From: Jackrogersella multiformis | Taxonomy: Eukaryota; Ascomycota; Sordariomycetes; Xylariales; Hypoxylaceae | Direction of reading: 5' to 3' | Assembly (NCBI GenBank): GCA_902806575.1 | Contig: CADCXD010000001.1 | Location: 1 to 64,000 of the forward strand | DNA length: 64,000 bases | Shown here: in pieces, positions 36,659 through 49,181 of the stretch | How positions within the stretch are numbered: position 1 is the stretch's first letter | How the letters are laid out: every line of letters starts with the position of its first letter | Notes under the pieces: generated by a model | The model's input: only the letters and a program-made list of their open reading frames with translations | Told to the model about the DNA's origin: nothing | Database searches by the model: none | Position numbers and translations under genes: made by a program

Positions 36659-39488
36659 ATGGCGCAACCATCATACAACACCTTTGCTCCCCTCGCTAAG
36701 ATTGATCTGGTAAATCTACACAAATCTCGAGGCCAAGTTGATTTGTTACCTCATCATGATTCTGGCAAAGGGAACAGGACGAGAAGAAAACAAGATGGCC
36801 AGCCTTCCGGTGCTGACTACCTCCTGCTAAAGGTGACCGCTCTTATATCGGCCATTGGACTTTTGTATTTGTTCACATGCACTATCCTGCCACAGCGAGC
36901 ACCTCCTCGCCCTCAGAAAGGAGATATTGAGGGTACTTCGTTTTTGGATCACGAAGAGCCTATCAGCGCATTTGCAGGCAAAACTTTCCTGAGGCATAAC
37001 ATTCCTTTCATTGACATCCCAGACTCGCTCATCCAGGATGTTTACTACTACAGGTGGACATCCATCCAGCGGAATCTCCGCTACATCAGAGCCGGGACAG
37101 GTTATATGTGTACCGAGTTCGTCCAGCCAGTCGGCTACGCCAAGGCTTTCGGGTCTATTGATGCCGCCGCGGGCCATCAGATCGACGAGTCAAGATGGTT
37201 GAGAGATACCTTCTATGGCGACGACTATATCCAACTCTATACTCGTGGGCCAGCTGATGCCTTACAATATACACAATGGATTCTCGATGCGACGAGTCGT
37301 CGGGCTATGGTGACCGGAGATTCTAATTTTCTCGCAGTCCAACTCGACGACATGATTCGCCTGTGGCATCAATGGGATCAAGTCTACGATGATGCCGCCG
37401 GCTTATACTATTACCAGCCCGTGTGGGATGCGCAAGAATTGTCCTTGCCCGGTTTCATTGCTGACCCGAACGGTACCGACTGGACTTTAAGGAAGGATGG
37501 CCCTGATACTTTCAGGCCTAGCCACAACGCGTACATGGTGGCAAATGCAAGAGCTATCTCTAGGGCTGCTAACATTGCTCGTGATGGGTTTCGCGAGGCG
37601 CAATTTTCTAGATTGGCAGACGATCTCGAGGCAGCCATGTATAAGCGAATGTGGGCTCCGGAGCAGCAGTTTTTCATGGATATCATTCGTCCCAATAATC
37701 CCAATTTGACGCGGCTTACCGGAAGGGAGCAGGTAGGATTATTCCCATACCGATTTGGCATTGGGCTGAATGGGTCGTACGCCCAACCGGCTGTCGATTC
37801 CATGTTCGACACAGAGGGATTTTTGGCCCCCTACGGTCCGACGACGTTGGAGATACGGGATCCGTGGTTTATGGCTGTTAGGCCGGATGGTTACTGTACG
37901 AAAGATCCTCGACTAAAATTATAGCTTGGTGTTTCACTGACTGTTCCCCTCCAGGCTGCTATTGGAATGGTATGTCTTGGCCATACTCAACAGGCCATAC
38001 TCTCAAGTCACTCGCAGCGATATACCACTCTGGAACCACTGATGCTACTGCAGAACAGTACTACCAATATCTTCACGTGTATGCGAAGACCCAACAGAAG
38101 GACGGCCAGCCCTATGTTGCAGAATCCCACTACCCTTTTCTAAATTCCTGGAGTGCTGATGGCTGGAATCACTCGGAGCATTATGATCATTCAACCAACA
38201 ACGACGACGTTATAACCGGCCTATTCGGGATTATACCACAGCAAGAGAATATATTAAAGATTTCTCCTATCGTTCCGAGAAACTGGACTTACTTTGCCCT
38301 GGAGAACCTGGCTTATCATGGCCACCTGGTAACTGTACTATATGATAAATATGGATCGAGATATAGAGCTGGGCGTGGCCTGACCATTTTTGTTGATGGC
38401 AAGAAAGTGCATAATGGCCCCCAGACGAATGCTTCGATTCGAATGCCTCCGCCAGTATTGCGAACTGATGCGTTAATCAATATTGCAGGTAAGCTACCTA
38501 ACATATACGTCTACTTCTACTCATTTCTAAGACGGTTGCTTTGAGTATCTCCCTACTTGTAACTTGAGTTCGAAGATGGGTCTCTCCTGTTAGATATCTA
38601 TCTAAGCTTCGATGCAACCGACCAATTACGAATATGGCATCCGCTAACGATAGTCATGTTATAGCGAATCCTACTGGACCCGGCCAATATCCAACAGCCG
38701 CGGCCACATTCACCAACTCTGGAGATTTCCAGTACAAAGCTATTGATGGCGTTTTATTTTACGATGCAATCCCTGATAACAGATGGACCAATTACGGATC
38801 TCCTAATCCGAACGATACTCTGACAATTACATTTGCTCGGCCGAGAAATGTTACTTCCATTACACTTGCGTTATATTCGGACGTTGCAAACGGGGGAGGA
38901 GTAGATGTACCAGCCCGTATAGAGATATACGGATCTCACGGCTTGCTAACAGTACTCGACGACCCCTCTGGGTTCCTGCCAAATGATCGCAACGAGCTGA
39001 GCTTCGACGAGGTTGAGACCCAGTTCCTAGCTGTCAACATGTTTCGCAAATCATCTAAACTCTGGGTTGGCATCTGTGAGCTTGAGGTCTGGATCCCGCC
39101 TGTCCTCGGCCCGATTTACCACGCCGCTGATGCCTACCTGACTGGGCAAGAGACGAGCGTTAAATTCGAGACCGCGTCGACTGCGACATATAACGGAGCT
39201 GTTGTTGGGGGTTTGAGGTCAGACAGTAATGTAGCTTTCTCCGGGATCGTGTCAAGCGGTGGGCGGACTACTCTCACCCTGAGCTACTCCAATCCCGGCA
39301 ATACGACAGTGAGAATGAGCGTTGAAGTCAATCAGGTGCTACAGGAGACATTGGATTTGCTCCCTAGCAAAGGCAAATATGTCAATGCTATTGCCACCAT
39401 CGTACTGGGCGCGGGGAAAAATTATGTTAGCTTGAGAGGGGGTTCGGATTATGTAGACGTGAAACTGGAGACAATGAAGCTATTCTGA
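36659..39488 (+). CDS. Membrane-anchored modular glycoside hydrolase
   Basis: Three exons: 36659-37895, 37955-38488 and probably 38569-39488, about 896 residues. Intron 1 joins a Tyr-Cys-Cys-Tyr-Trp-Asn stretch in frame. For intron 2 the donor GTAAGC is clear but the acceptor is uncertain; 38568 is the only nearby AG I found that keeps frame. The ATG at 36659 is preferred over an upstream TTG. A single hydrophobic segment at residues 54-77 after a basic stretch predicts a type II membrane or secretory anchor. Residues about 100-600 resemble the alpha/alpha six-hairpin glycosidases (GH63/MGH1-like clade), with conserved WLRD and SWPYSTGHT-type loops. Next comes a discoidin-like (F5/8 C) sandwich containing NRWTNYG, then a CBM6/35-like C-terminal module. 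Several NxS/T sites suit an extracellular domain. The exact GH family and substrate are not resolved. Confidence 0.72.
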
Positions 39489-40089
39489 GCCTAGGTACTT
39501 GGGAACTTTAATGAAAGGATAATTCATAGCTGTATATTTGTTGGTGTAGCCCAGGTAGAAAGCCGTCATTAATCTGCTCTTAGATTGTGTGGATTAGGTA
39601 GTTTGAATATATCGACCTATATTTAGGTACTATTAATGATTTTCATGTACCTAGGCATGAAATCGGTGACTTGAATTATCACCTACTTACCTAGGTACAT
39701 AGGGTACCCAGAGGTACCGAGGTACATAGGCTTGTGCTGCAGTACATACCTTGGTACCTGGTAATAAAGTTTTCTTAGATGCTTATCGATATAGACCACA
39801 CACCACACCAATTGAATATTGCTTACCTAATAATATAAACTAGATATACGTACCTAGGTACATACATACATATCACATATCAATTAGGCCACACGTCACT
39901 AAAGAAAATCAACACAACTTATTTTCACCTATGTACTTAGAGGTAGGAGGTAAACCAAATTTTGAACATCAACAACTTGATGACTCCGGCCGGTTTTCTC
40001 GACCCGACCAGACCACTCGAATCACATTTGAAAATAAAGCCTTATATAATACATAGGCTCTTCGACTGAATGAATGGCTTCGGGTTATA
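39489..40089. promoter_or_regulatory. Intergenic region upstream of SPF1
   Basis: No gene. Clusters of TACCTAGGTA words at about 39620-39760 and 39845-39870. Presumed 3' end of the hydrolase gene and promoter of SPF1. Confidence 0.6.
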
Positions 40090-43000
40090 ATGGCTCTCGT
40101 CGATAATCCCCAGGTCAAGAGCGCCGAGTTGCTCTACCAGCTTCCCATTTACCTTCACGCATATGTCGCACCCTTCGCCATAATATGGCCCATATTCGCC
40201 CGATACTTCTATACGCCTGAGCTGTATGATAAGCACATCGGGTCATCCGAATGGACTTTCGTCTGGTGCGGTACCATCATCACCTTGCAGAGCTTGGTCT
40301 GGCTTAGCACAAATTGGAGTGTCAACCTGAAGGCAATCTTTACTGCTTGGAAAGCAAAGAAGATCCAAGATGCTCAGTTGATCAAGGTCATTCCCATCGC
40401 CAACGCCGGCTCCGCTGACATCTGCAAGCTTAACAACGACAAGGTACGTGTCTTCTAAATTATTTTAATTTTAATTTTATTTTGGGAATATTCTTTTCTT
40501 CTCTTTTCTTTCTACACCATTTTGATCAGTGATATGCAACCTTGGTTCTCTCGTCATTTCCGACCTGTCATTGTTGGCTCGTACTATGCTGACACTTTTG
40601 CGAATCTTAGATTGGTGATAAAACAACTTTATCCTTTCTGTTCCAAAAGCGCCGTTTCCTCTACGATCCGGCAAAGCAATCCTTTAGCCCCTTGACCTAC
40701 GAGATCGACGCCGAGCCAAAGCCTAAGATCGAGAACCTTCAGAAATCAAAAGGCATCGCATCTCAAGCTCAGCTTACGAGGCTCGAGCAATATTATGGCG
40801 CAAACACTTTTGACATCCCGGTTCCCACCTTTACCGAACTATTCCGAGAACATGCCGTTGCTCCTTTCTTCGTCTTCCAGGTGTTCTGTGTTGGCCTTTG
40901 GATGCTGGACGAATATTGGTACTACTCCTTATTTACTCTCTTCATGCTCGTTGCGTTCGAGAGCACTGTAGTCTGGCAACGGCAACGGACCCTGAACGAG
41001 TTTCGGGGTATGAGCATCAAGCCATATGACATGTGGGTGTACCGGCTAGGCAGGTGGACAGAGATCCAAAGCGACGGCCTCTTGCCAGGCGACCTTGTTT
41101 CCGTTGGGCGGACTAAAGAGGACAGCGGCGTCGCGTGTGACATGCTTCTGGTTGAGGGCACTGCTATCGTCAACGAAGCCATGCTTTCGGGCGAAAGCAC
41201 GCCGTTGCTCAAGGATTCGATACAGCTGAGACCCGCTGATGCGTTTCTTGATACCGAGGGCCTTGACAAGAATGCTTTCCTCTGGGGCGGCACCAAGGTT
41301 TTGCAGATTACGCATGGAAATACTGACGAGGAGAGGCCTAAGCTTGCCTCTGGTGTTCCCTCGCCCCCCGACAACGGCGCCATGGCTATTGTGATGAAAA
41401 CTGGTTTCGAGACATCTCAGGGCAGCCTGGTTCGCACTATGATTTATTCGACGGAACGTGTCTCGGCTAATAATGCTGAGGCTTTATTTTTCATACTCTT
41501 TCTCCTCATCTTCGCTGTGGCGGCATCTTGGTATGTATGGGATGAAGGTGTTAAGAAAGACCGCAAGAGATCAAAGCTGCTCCTCGACTGCGTTTTGATC
41601 GTTACCAGTGTTGTACCTCCTGAGCTTCCCATGGAGCTTAGTTTGGCAGTCAATACTAGTCTGGCAGCACTGGCCAAATATGCCATCTTCTGTACCGAGC
41701 CTTTCCGCATCCCTTTCGCTGGCCGTATCGATGTGGCCTGCTTCGACAAGACCGGCACATTGACAGGGGAGGATCTAGTCGTTGAAGGCATTGCGGGGCT
41801 TGGGCTTGGTCACTCTGGCACGGACACTCCTCGCGAATACAACGGCGCTCATAGCCATATGACACCCGTCAAGGAGTCCGGGATGGAGACGACTCGTGTT
41901 GGCTAGTGCAAATGCCCTTGTCAAGCTCGAAGACGGCGAGATTGTGGGCGATCCTATGGAAAAGGCTACTCTCACCGCCCTCGGCTGGGCACTGGGAAGA
42001 AACGATACCCTTGTAGCGAAGCCTTCTGTCACAGCTGCTGGTGGTACCTCTGGAACTGTTCAAATCAAGCGCCGCTTTCAATTTTCGTCAGCCTTGAAAC
42101 GTCAGAGCTCCGTTGCCACCGTGCACGCTCTTGATCCGAAGACGGGCCATAAGGTTCGTGGTACCTTTGTTGGCGTGAAAGGTGCACCGGAGACGATAAT
42201 GAGAATGCTTGTTACTGTCCCCAAGGATTATGAAGAGACCTTTAAATATTTCACTCGCCGTGGTTCTCGAGTTCTTGCCCTTGCTTATAAACAGTTAACC
42301 TACGACCATGAGCTCGGCTCTGGCAAAATCAATGACCTGAAGCGCGAAAAAGTCGAGGCTGATCTTATCTTCGCTGGTTTCCTGGTTCTCCAGTGTCCAT
42401 TAAAAGATGATGCAAAACAAGCGGTGCAGATGCTGAATGAGAGCAGCCACCGCGTCGTTATGATCACTGGAGATAACCCGCTTACGGCTGTACATGTTGC
42501 TAGAGAAGTCGAGATCGTTGATCGTGAGGTACTCATCCTCGATGCGCCGGAACAAAATGACGGAGGGGAGAAGCTGGTGTGGCGCAGTGTTGACGACAGG
42601 ACTAGTATCGAGGTGGACGCGTCGAAACCAATCGATCCCGAGATTATCAAGTCGAAAGATATCTGTGTGACTGGATATGCATTGGCCAAATTCCAGGATA
42701 ATGTCGCTGCCTGGCGATCACTACTTCGGCATACTTGGGTGTATGCCCGTGTCTCCCCAAAACAAAAGGAAGAAATCCTTCTGGGCTTAAAGGATATGGG
42801 TTATTTTACACTGATGGCTGGCGATGGTACGAACGATGTTGGCGCTTTGAAACAGGCTCATATTGGTATAGCTCTTCTCAACGGCACTCAGGAAGACTTG
42901 ACAAGGATCGCGGAGCATTCTCGTAACACAAAGATGAAAGAGCTCTACCAGAAGCAGATCGATCTCATGAAGAGATTCAACCAGCCGGCCCCCCCTGTAC

Positions 43001-44281
43001 CCGCCATGATCGCTCACCTTTACCCCCCCGGACCCTCCAATCCTCACTACGAGAAGGCAATGGAACGCGAGGCACACAAGAGGGGTATCACTATCGAAGA
43101 ACTTGCGAAGCTAAATGGCACCAATATTGAGACGGTGACTAGCCCGGCAGCCCAGCAGTTGATAAATCACGATCCTCGAACGGCTAAGCAACGGGAAGCG
43201 GCTAACAAGGCCGGCGGCTTTGCTGACAAGATGACTAGCGCAATGATGGAACAGGAATTAGGTGACGACGAACCGCCGACGCTTAAGCTTGGTGATGCTT
43301 CTGTCGCTGCACCGTTTACAAGCAAGCTTCGAAACGTCATTGCCATTCCCAACATCATCCGACAAGGCCGTTGTACCCTGGTCGCTACGATTCAGATGTA
43401 CAAGATCTTGGCTCTTAACTGTCTCATCAGCGCTTACAGCCTCAGCGTTCTCTACCTCGAAGGTATCAAGTTTGGCGACGGGCAGATCACTATCAGTGGG
43501 ATGCTCATGAGTGTCTGCTTCCTTTCGATTTCCCGCGCCAGGTCGGTCGAGGGCCTGTCGAAGGAGAGGCCGCAGCCCAATATCTTCAACTTCTACATCA
43601 TCGGCTCAATTCTTGGCCAATTTGCGGTCCACATTGCGACGCTAATCTATGTCGCCCGATTCTGTGATAGACTGGAGCCGTAAGTTTGACTTGGTCGTTT
43701 CTGTCTCGAGATGGATGTCTTGCTAATATTGTTACAGACGGTCCGAAATAGTTGACCTCGAAGCTGAGTTCACGCCGTCGCTGCTGAACAGTGCTGTGTA
43801 CCTCCTGCAACTGATCCAGCAAATCTCGACCTTCGCAGTCAATTACCAAGGCAGACCGTTCAGGGAATCCCTATCCGAGAACCGAGGCATGTTTTGGGGT
43901 ATCGTCTCGGTAACTGCCATCGCCTTCTCCTGCTCGACCGAATTCGTCCCGGGGCTCAATCAGCAGATGAAGCTGGTGAAGTTTACACCGGAGTTCAAAA
44001 CCACCATGACGACAATCATGGTTATCGACTACGCTGGCTGCTGGCTTATTGAAGTGGTACTCAAGCGACTTTTCAGCGACTTCCGTCCTCGTGACATCGC
44101 AGCACGGCGGCCAGAACAGAACGAGCGCGAGAGAGTGAGGAAAGAGGCGGAGAAGGCGGTAAAAGATGCCGAGGAGGAGAGGAAGCGGTTGGAGAAGGAG
44201 GAGGAAGTGAGACAGAAGATTCAAGAATGGAGACAAGGTAGTGGTACCCGGAGAGAAGGTCAGGCTCAGCCAGCGAGGTGA
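40090..44281 (+). CDS. SPF1: P5A-type ATPase Spf1, apparent frameshift
   Basis: Exons 40090-40443, 40611-43679 and 43738-44281, with GT-AG introns and GCTGAC or GCTAAT branch sites. The protein is the ER P5A ATPase that extracts mislocalised transmembrane helices and supports ER ion and protein homeostasis. Visible motifs in order: LSGES (actuator), VVPPELPMEL (the P5A signature), DKTGTLT (phosphorylated Asp), MITGDNPLTA, and AGDGTNDVGALKQAH. Membrane helices flank them, and the C-terminal tail is a charged Glu/Arg/Lys helix. Exon 2 does not stay in one frame: the frame carrying DKTGTLT stops at 41904-41906, and the rest (VLASANALVKLEDGEIVGDP) continues in the next frame from about 41893. Two missing bases or one extra base near 41860-41895 explains this. 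No GT-AG intron repairs it. Confidence 0.9.
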
Positions 44282-45032
44282 TGATTCTCGTATCACTTTT
44301 TGCTTGTTCCAGGAGATTAATATATTTTCCGCATGAGGGACGAGCGGAATGTCGACCCATAGAAGTTACGTTACCTAGCATTGTAGACAGAAGAATTGAG
44401 TTTTCATATACGAAGTGACAGGTAGTAATCCTTATTACCTTAGGTAATTTTTGTTACTCTTATTTAGGTACCGGTACCTACCTCCTAGGTACATACATAC
44501 TTACATACCTACCTCCTATAATGTACCTACCTAGCATATGTGTACATATGTAGGTAGGTAAGGTAATGACATTATCGGGCAAACCTCGGAAGGAACCGGT
44601 TCGTACTTACCTAGGTTAGTTACCTACACATATGTAGGTGGGTACCTAGGTAGGTACCATTCTCTTAAATAAGGGGGGAATACCTGCCTACCTACATCCA
44701 CTTACAAAGCTTTAAATGGATTCCCTACCGGTGCTCAGACGCCCGGCTGCCTAGGATATACATACACATATATATATATAAATTACCTACCTAATATGGG
44801 TATCTCTCCAGCCTGATCATCATCAGCACAACTTTGGTCGCTTACACATCAGACAATGTCCTCCTAATCGACGTTTATATGGTAGTGATCCCGATCCTGT
44901 CACTTAACAAGTGTCTACCTAGTTTTTATTGTTGATTTGGCCTGGTTTGGTCCTATACAAATATGGCCTGAGATGATCTGTTTCATTGTCTTGTGGATCT
45001 AGACTATATATACCATTTATTAATACACGTGC
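44282..45032. other. Intergenic region with CCTAGG array
   Basis: No gene. A strong TACCTAGGTA-type array at about 44455-44690 and a (TA)n run near 44770. Presumed promoter of the CofD-family gene from about 44800. Confidence 0.7.
44455..44690. repeat. TACCTAGGTA-type motif array
   Basis: Dense self-complementary words (GGTACCGGTACCTACC, CCTAGGTACATACATAC, GGTACCTAGGTAGGTACC) between SPF1 and the CofD-family gene. Confidence 0.87.
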
Positions 45033-46717
45033 ATGATGGCGATGGCCACTCTGCGACCAAGAGGCATCGTGGTCTTCGGCGGCGGGACGGCAACCAATAG
45101 CCTTGTTGACGTACTCGAGAACATCAGGGAGAGCCGCAATTGCTCACTCAGCTACGTGATACCCATCAGCGACAATGGCGGGAGCTCGTCAGAGTTGATT
45201 CGCGTATTTGGTGGCCCCGGTATATGCTCTCGGCTCTCTTTGTCTCCTGTTTCCTGTCTCCTGTCTTTATATTATATATAGTACAAGGCTGACGGTGCGC
45301 ATGTGGTAACGAATAGGTATTGGTGATGTCCGGAGTAAGTCCTGACTGATATAATGTCTTCGACCTAGGTGGTTTGGACATATGTTTGCTGATAGCTACG
45401 GCTGCTGTAGGCCGGCTGGTGCGTCTTATTCCCGGCTCGGAAACAGACACGGAGCGAGCCTCTATCAAGGGGTTATTCAACCACAGACTATCGTCTGATC
45501 CGTTGTCGGCGCGATTGCAATGGCTGGATATTGTTGAGGGGCGCGACGAGCTGTGGACAAACATTTCGAGCGAGAAGCGCGAGCTCATCCGGTCCGTCTT
45601 TAACCTCGTCAATTTGGAAATAGTTAAAAGAGCACGACCTAGTTCAGTATTCAATTTTGCTAAGGCTAGTATTGGCAACCTGTTCTTGACTGGGTACGTT
45701 TTACTTCGGTTGTATCAATCAATCAATCAATAAATCACATACCCTAACATATTTTTTGTTTACCCCTTTTCCAGAGCACGGGTCTTCACTGGATCCCTGG
45801 AGTCGGCCATCTACCTGCTTTCCACCATCTGCTGCATCCCGCCAACAGTTTCCGCTTTGCCAGCTATTAATACCAACTTCACGCACCACATCTCAGCGGG
45901 CCTCGCCGACGGCGCTCAGATCACGGGACAGAACTCCATCTCGCACCCGTCGGCGCCTACGTCGCTACCGGAAGACGACCTGCTCGGCAACGGCAATGCC
46001 TCGTCGCAATTGCAGCAGCTGCAGCTGCAGCTGCAGCGTCTGCGGGAGATGGAAGAGCACGACCGGATCGAGGACGCGACGCTGCCGGGGTCGCTGCCGA
46101 CACTGCGCAAGCAGTACATCGACTTCAGCAAGGTGGACGAGGAGGACTTGCCGGCGCGCATCGAGCGCATCTGGTATATCAACCCGTACGGACACGAGAT
46201 TTGGCCCCTAGCGAACCCCAAGGTGCTCGAAGCAATCCGCCGCGCCGGTGCCGTCATCTACAGCATCGGCAGCCTGTACACGTCTATCGTGCCGAGCCTG
46301 GTGCTACGGGGCGTCGGCACCGCTCTCGCTAACTCAGGTGTCAGGTATAAGGTGCTGATTCTGAACTCGACGGTCGATAGGGAGACGGGGCCGAGCTCGA
46401 CACCGCTGACGGCGACCGACTTCGTTAAGGCGATCGCGCGAGCAGCTGCCGAGAGCCAGGGCGACTTTTCCGCAGACGGAAGAGGCAGGGGGGAGGCGAT
46501 GAGGTACGTTACGCACCTAATCTACCTCGAGGACGAAAGGGCGCCAAAGGTGAACAAGGACGAGCTAGTAGCTCTGGGCATAGAGTGCATTAGGGCCTAC
46601 GGGAGAAGAGTGGAGGGTATGTTGCGGTACGACGAGGCAGGCCTGGCGAGGGCTCTAGAGGCGGTCATTGGCAAGACCGAGATGTTGAGGAGTCGTAGAA
46701 ATACGAGTGGGCAGTGA
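45033..46717 (+). CDS. CofD/UPF0052 family protein
   Basis: Four exons: 45033-45219, 45317-45334, 45411-45693 and 45775-46717, giving 476 residues. The 18-bp second exon restores the conserved join reading GGPGIGDVRSRL. The N-terminal GGGTATNSLV and PISDNGGSSSEL segments mark the CofD-like fold (2-phospho-lactate transferase CofD and bacterial YvcK relatives). Fungal members are uncharacterised; in bacteria YvcK binds UDP-sugars and influences cell envelope metabolism. A Gln/Leu-rich segment near the exon 4 start (LQQLQLQLQLQRL) is a variable insert. The third exon ends in a conserved GNLFLTGARVF segment. No transmembrane helix is seen. ATG codons at 45033 and 45036 are adjacent; either could start. 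Confidence 0.83.
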
Positions 46718-46977
46718 AACTGCTTATGCGTCATTACAAGGAGCTGGGACTAGTAGTGATATAGCACGACGCCCTTGTCATCTCCAGACTAGTGCAGGCG
46801 ACGTAGGATTCGTACATAGGCGAATCGATTCATACCAGACCGAAGAGAGAGGTCATAACATAATATCATTTTGAAATTTAGTATCGTACAATCCTCGAGG
46901 TACTAAGTCTTATCACGTCTTCCCACGAGATTAGTTATGTGTACCATCACTACCACCAAGTTCTAGATTTATGGTGC
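46718..46977. other. Convergent 3' region
   Basis: 260 bases between the CofD-family gene and the MDH gene; presumed 3' untranslated regions of both. No motif array is present. Confidence 0.6.
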
Positions 46978-48274
46978 TTATTTAGGAGGGTTCGAGGCGA
47001 CAAAGGCAACACCCTTCTCGATGTTCTTCTTCAGGTCACCGAGACACGCCTCTAAGAGCCTCTGCTCGTTGCCATCGACCTCGCCGACGGGGAGGATCTT
47101 CTCAACACCGTTGGGTCCTAGCTCGACCCTGGAGGCGAAGAACTCGATGCCCTGGTCCTTGTATAGTGGGCTGTCAACGAAGGTGGGCTCGATGACGCCC
47201 TTCTCGCCCTGGGCGGCACGGAGGAGCGATTCGGCCATGCGGGCACCAGCCATGGCCATGGACAGAGTAGCGGAACCAGCGCCATCCTTGGCCTTGACGA
47301 CCTCGTCACCGCCGAACTGGACACGTTTCACAAGATCGGCGTTGGAGGTCAGGTCGGGGTGGCCGCTCTGGCTGAAGAGGGGAACGATGGTGACACCGGA
47401 ATGACCACCGACGACGGTGATCTTCTCATCCTTGGGGTCGGAGCCCTTGATCTCGCTAACGAATCGGCTAGCGCGGACGACATCGAGAGTGGTAACACCG
47501 AAGAGACGCTTAGGGTTGTAAACGCCGTGGGCCTTGAAGACCTCGGCGCAAATAGGCACGGTGGAGTTGACGGGGTTGGCGATGATGAGGAGTTTGGCTT
47601 CCGGACAAGTCTCGGCGCAGGCCTTAGCCAGGTCACGGACGATTGAGGCGTTGGTGTTGAAGAGGTCGTCTCGGGTCATGCCGGGTTTTCGAGGAACGCC
47701 AGCAGGAATGAGGACGATCTCGCTGCCCTTCAAGCTGTTGGCAAGGCCGGTGGGCGTGGGGTCGAAGCCCTTGACTATGCTCTTGGTGTTGATGTGGGAG
47801 ATGTCGGCAGCAACACCTATGCGTTAATTATATGTTAGTGGTGGGTTGGGTTATGACTCGACCGGACGAGGCGAGACGGCAAGACCGAAGATCCCAGAGT
47901 CGTTGGTTGCCTTTTGCTAATTGGAGAGCTAGACATACCGGGAGCACCGCGGATATCGTATAGCGCAAGTTCGGTAACTCTGGGGTTGAGCTTCAGAAGT
48001 AGAGAAAGCGGCTGGCCGATACCACCGGCGGCACCAAGGACAGTGACCTTGGAGAGCTAGATACGGCGAGAGAGAGAGAGTAGGTTAGCAATTGGGGTAA
48101 ACACTCAATCCCAGAACCATCATCGTCTCGACATAGAAAGACATAAAAAGACATAGAAATAGCTATGATTGATGGCATGCAATTAGAAGCGGACAAGAGC
48201 TTTCTCACATTTCGCGCCGAGGCCGAGAACGCTCGGCGTTGGATGCCACCGAAAATTGCTCGTGCGGGAACCAT
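46978..48274 (-). CDS. MDH1: Mitochondrial malate dehydrogenase
   Basis: Minus-strand exons 48274-48209, 48056-47939 and 47816-46978 give 340 residues, normal for the family. It interconverts malate and oxaloacetate with NAD in the TCA cycle. Exon 1 encodes 22 residues rich in Arg, Ser and Ala without acidic residues, a classic mitochondrial presequence. Exon 2 starts with the KVTVLGAAGGIGQPLSLLL dinucleotide-binding loop. Exon 3 has the substrate loop VPRKPGMTRDDLF, the IIANPVNSTVP segment and the catalytic His in VVGGHSGVTIVPL. Introns have GTGAGA and GTATGT donors and keep phases 0 and 1. Sequence and organisation look intact. Confidence 0.95.
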
Positions 48275-49181
48275 TTTCTAAATCTATTTATTCTTTTATT
48301 CTTTTATTCGGTATCCTTTAATCTCTAAATGTATGAATGGAGGGGGTATGATATGCGATAGAGAATGGACGGGAAGAAGACTTAAGCCACGCAAAGTAGA
48401 GAGGAAGTATGTAAGAGATTAGAGTTGGGAGAGTCGAGTAGAAGGAAAGAAGATGAAGATGCAAATGCAGATGCAGATGCAGATGGCCGGGTGACGAGTT
48501 AAAATTGTAAAAACTCAAAAAAATAAAATAAAAAATAAAACCCCTCCAGGGAAAGAGAAAGCATGATAGGTCGGGCGATGCCGGGGCTATACCTAGGTAC
48601 CAACCTACACTAGGTACCTAGGTACATATTACCTAGTAGTACCTGCTTAGGAGGTACCTATGTATCTATGTACCTATGTACCTAAGGTATGGCACGAGTT
48701 TTTGTATTACCAGGGGGGCTGCCTAGGTACCTACACTACCTAGGTAAGCACCCTTGGGCGTTTGTTTTATCGGAATAATGGATGGGAGACGGAAGGTATT
48801 ACTTTCAGGACGAACATACTTTGCCGGTGAAAGCTCGGATTCTGTCATATGCATATCTCCACTTTACATTTTACATTCTACATTTCTAATCTACATTTCT
48901 AGGTTACATTCTTCATTTCTACATTTCTACATTGTCCATTGTGAATTCACTTCATCCACTTTTACGTGTAAGTTTATAAGTTTCCAAAGTTGAGAACAAG
49001 TAGCAAAATATTACTCTGTTGACCTGATGAGTATCCACGACTTACCTACCTAGGTACCGAACAACCTACCTGCCTACCTGCATGGTGGTCAAGGCGCCTC
49101 CATACTATGTTAGTGAGCATACCAGAATAGAGGCCTAATAATATAATCACCCCGATCCAGCAGAGTAGATTCTTGCAGGCA
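48275..49181. other. Intergenic region with CCTAGG array
   Basis: Divergent promoter of the MDH gene and the APH-like pseudogene. It contains GCAGAT hexamer repeats at about 48463-48485 and a TACCTAGGTA array at about 48590-48745, with more at 49040-49080. Repeated ACATTTCTA words at 48862-48932. An 80-codon open frame inside it has no coding character. Confidence 0.7.
48590..48745. repeat. TACCTAGGTA-type motif array
   Basis: ACCTAGGTACC, GTACCTATGTA and CCTAGGTACCTACAC words in direct and inverted order in the MDH/APH-like intergenic region. Confidence 0.87.

Noticed and set aside
41868..41906. A 39-bp intron that might repair the SPF1 frame
   Set aside because: Too short for the introns seen here, non-consensus donor GTCAAG, and the resulting frame is still wrong.
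48754..48993. 79-codon frame in the MDH intergenic region
   Set aside because: It arises from ACATTTCTA repeats and lacks coding character.
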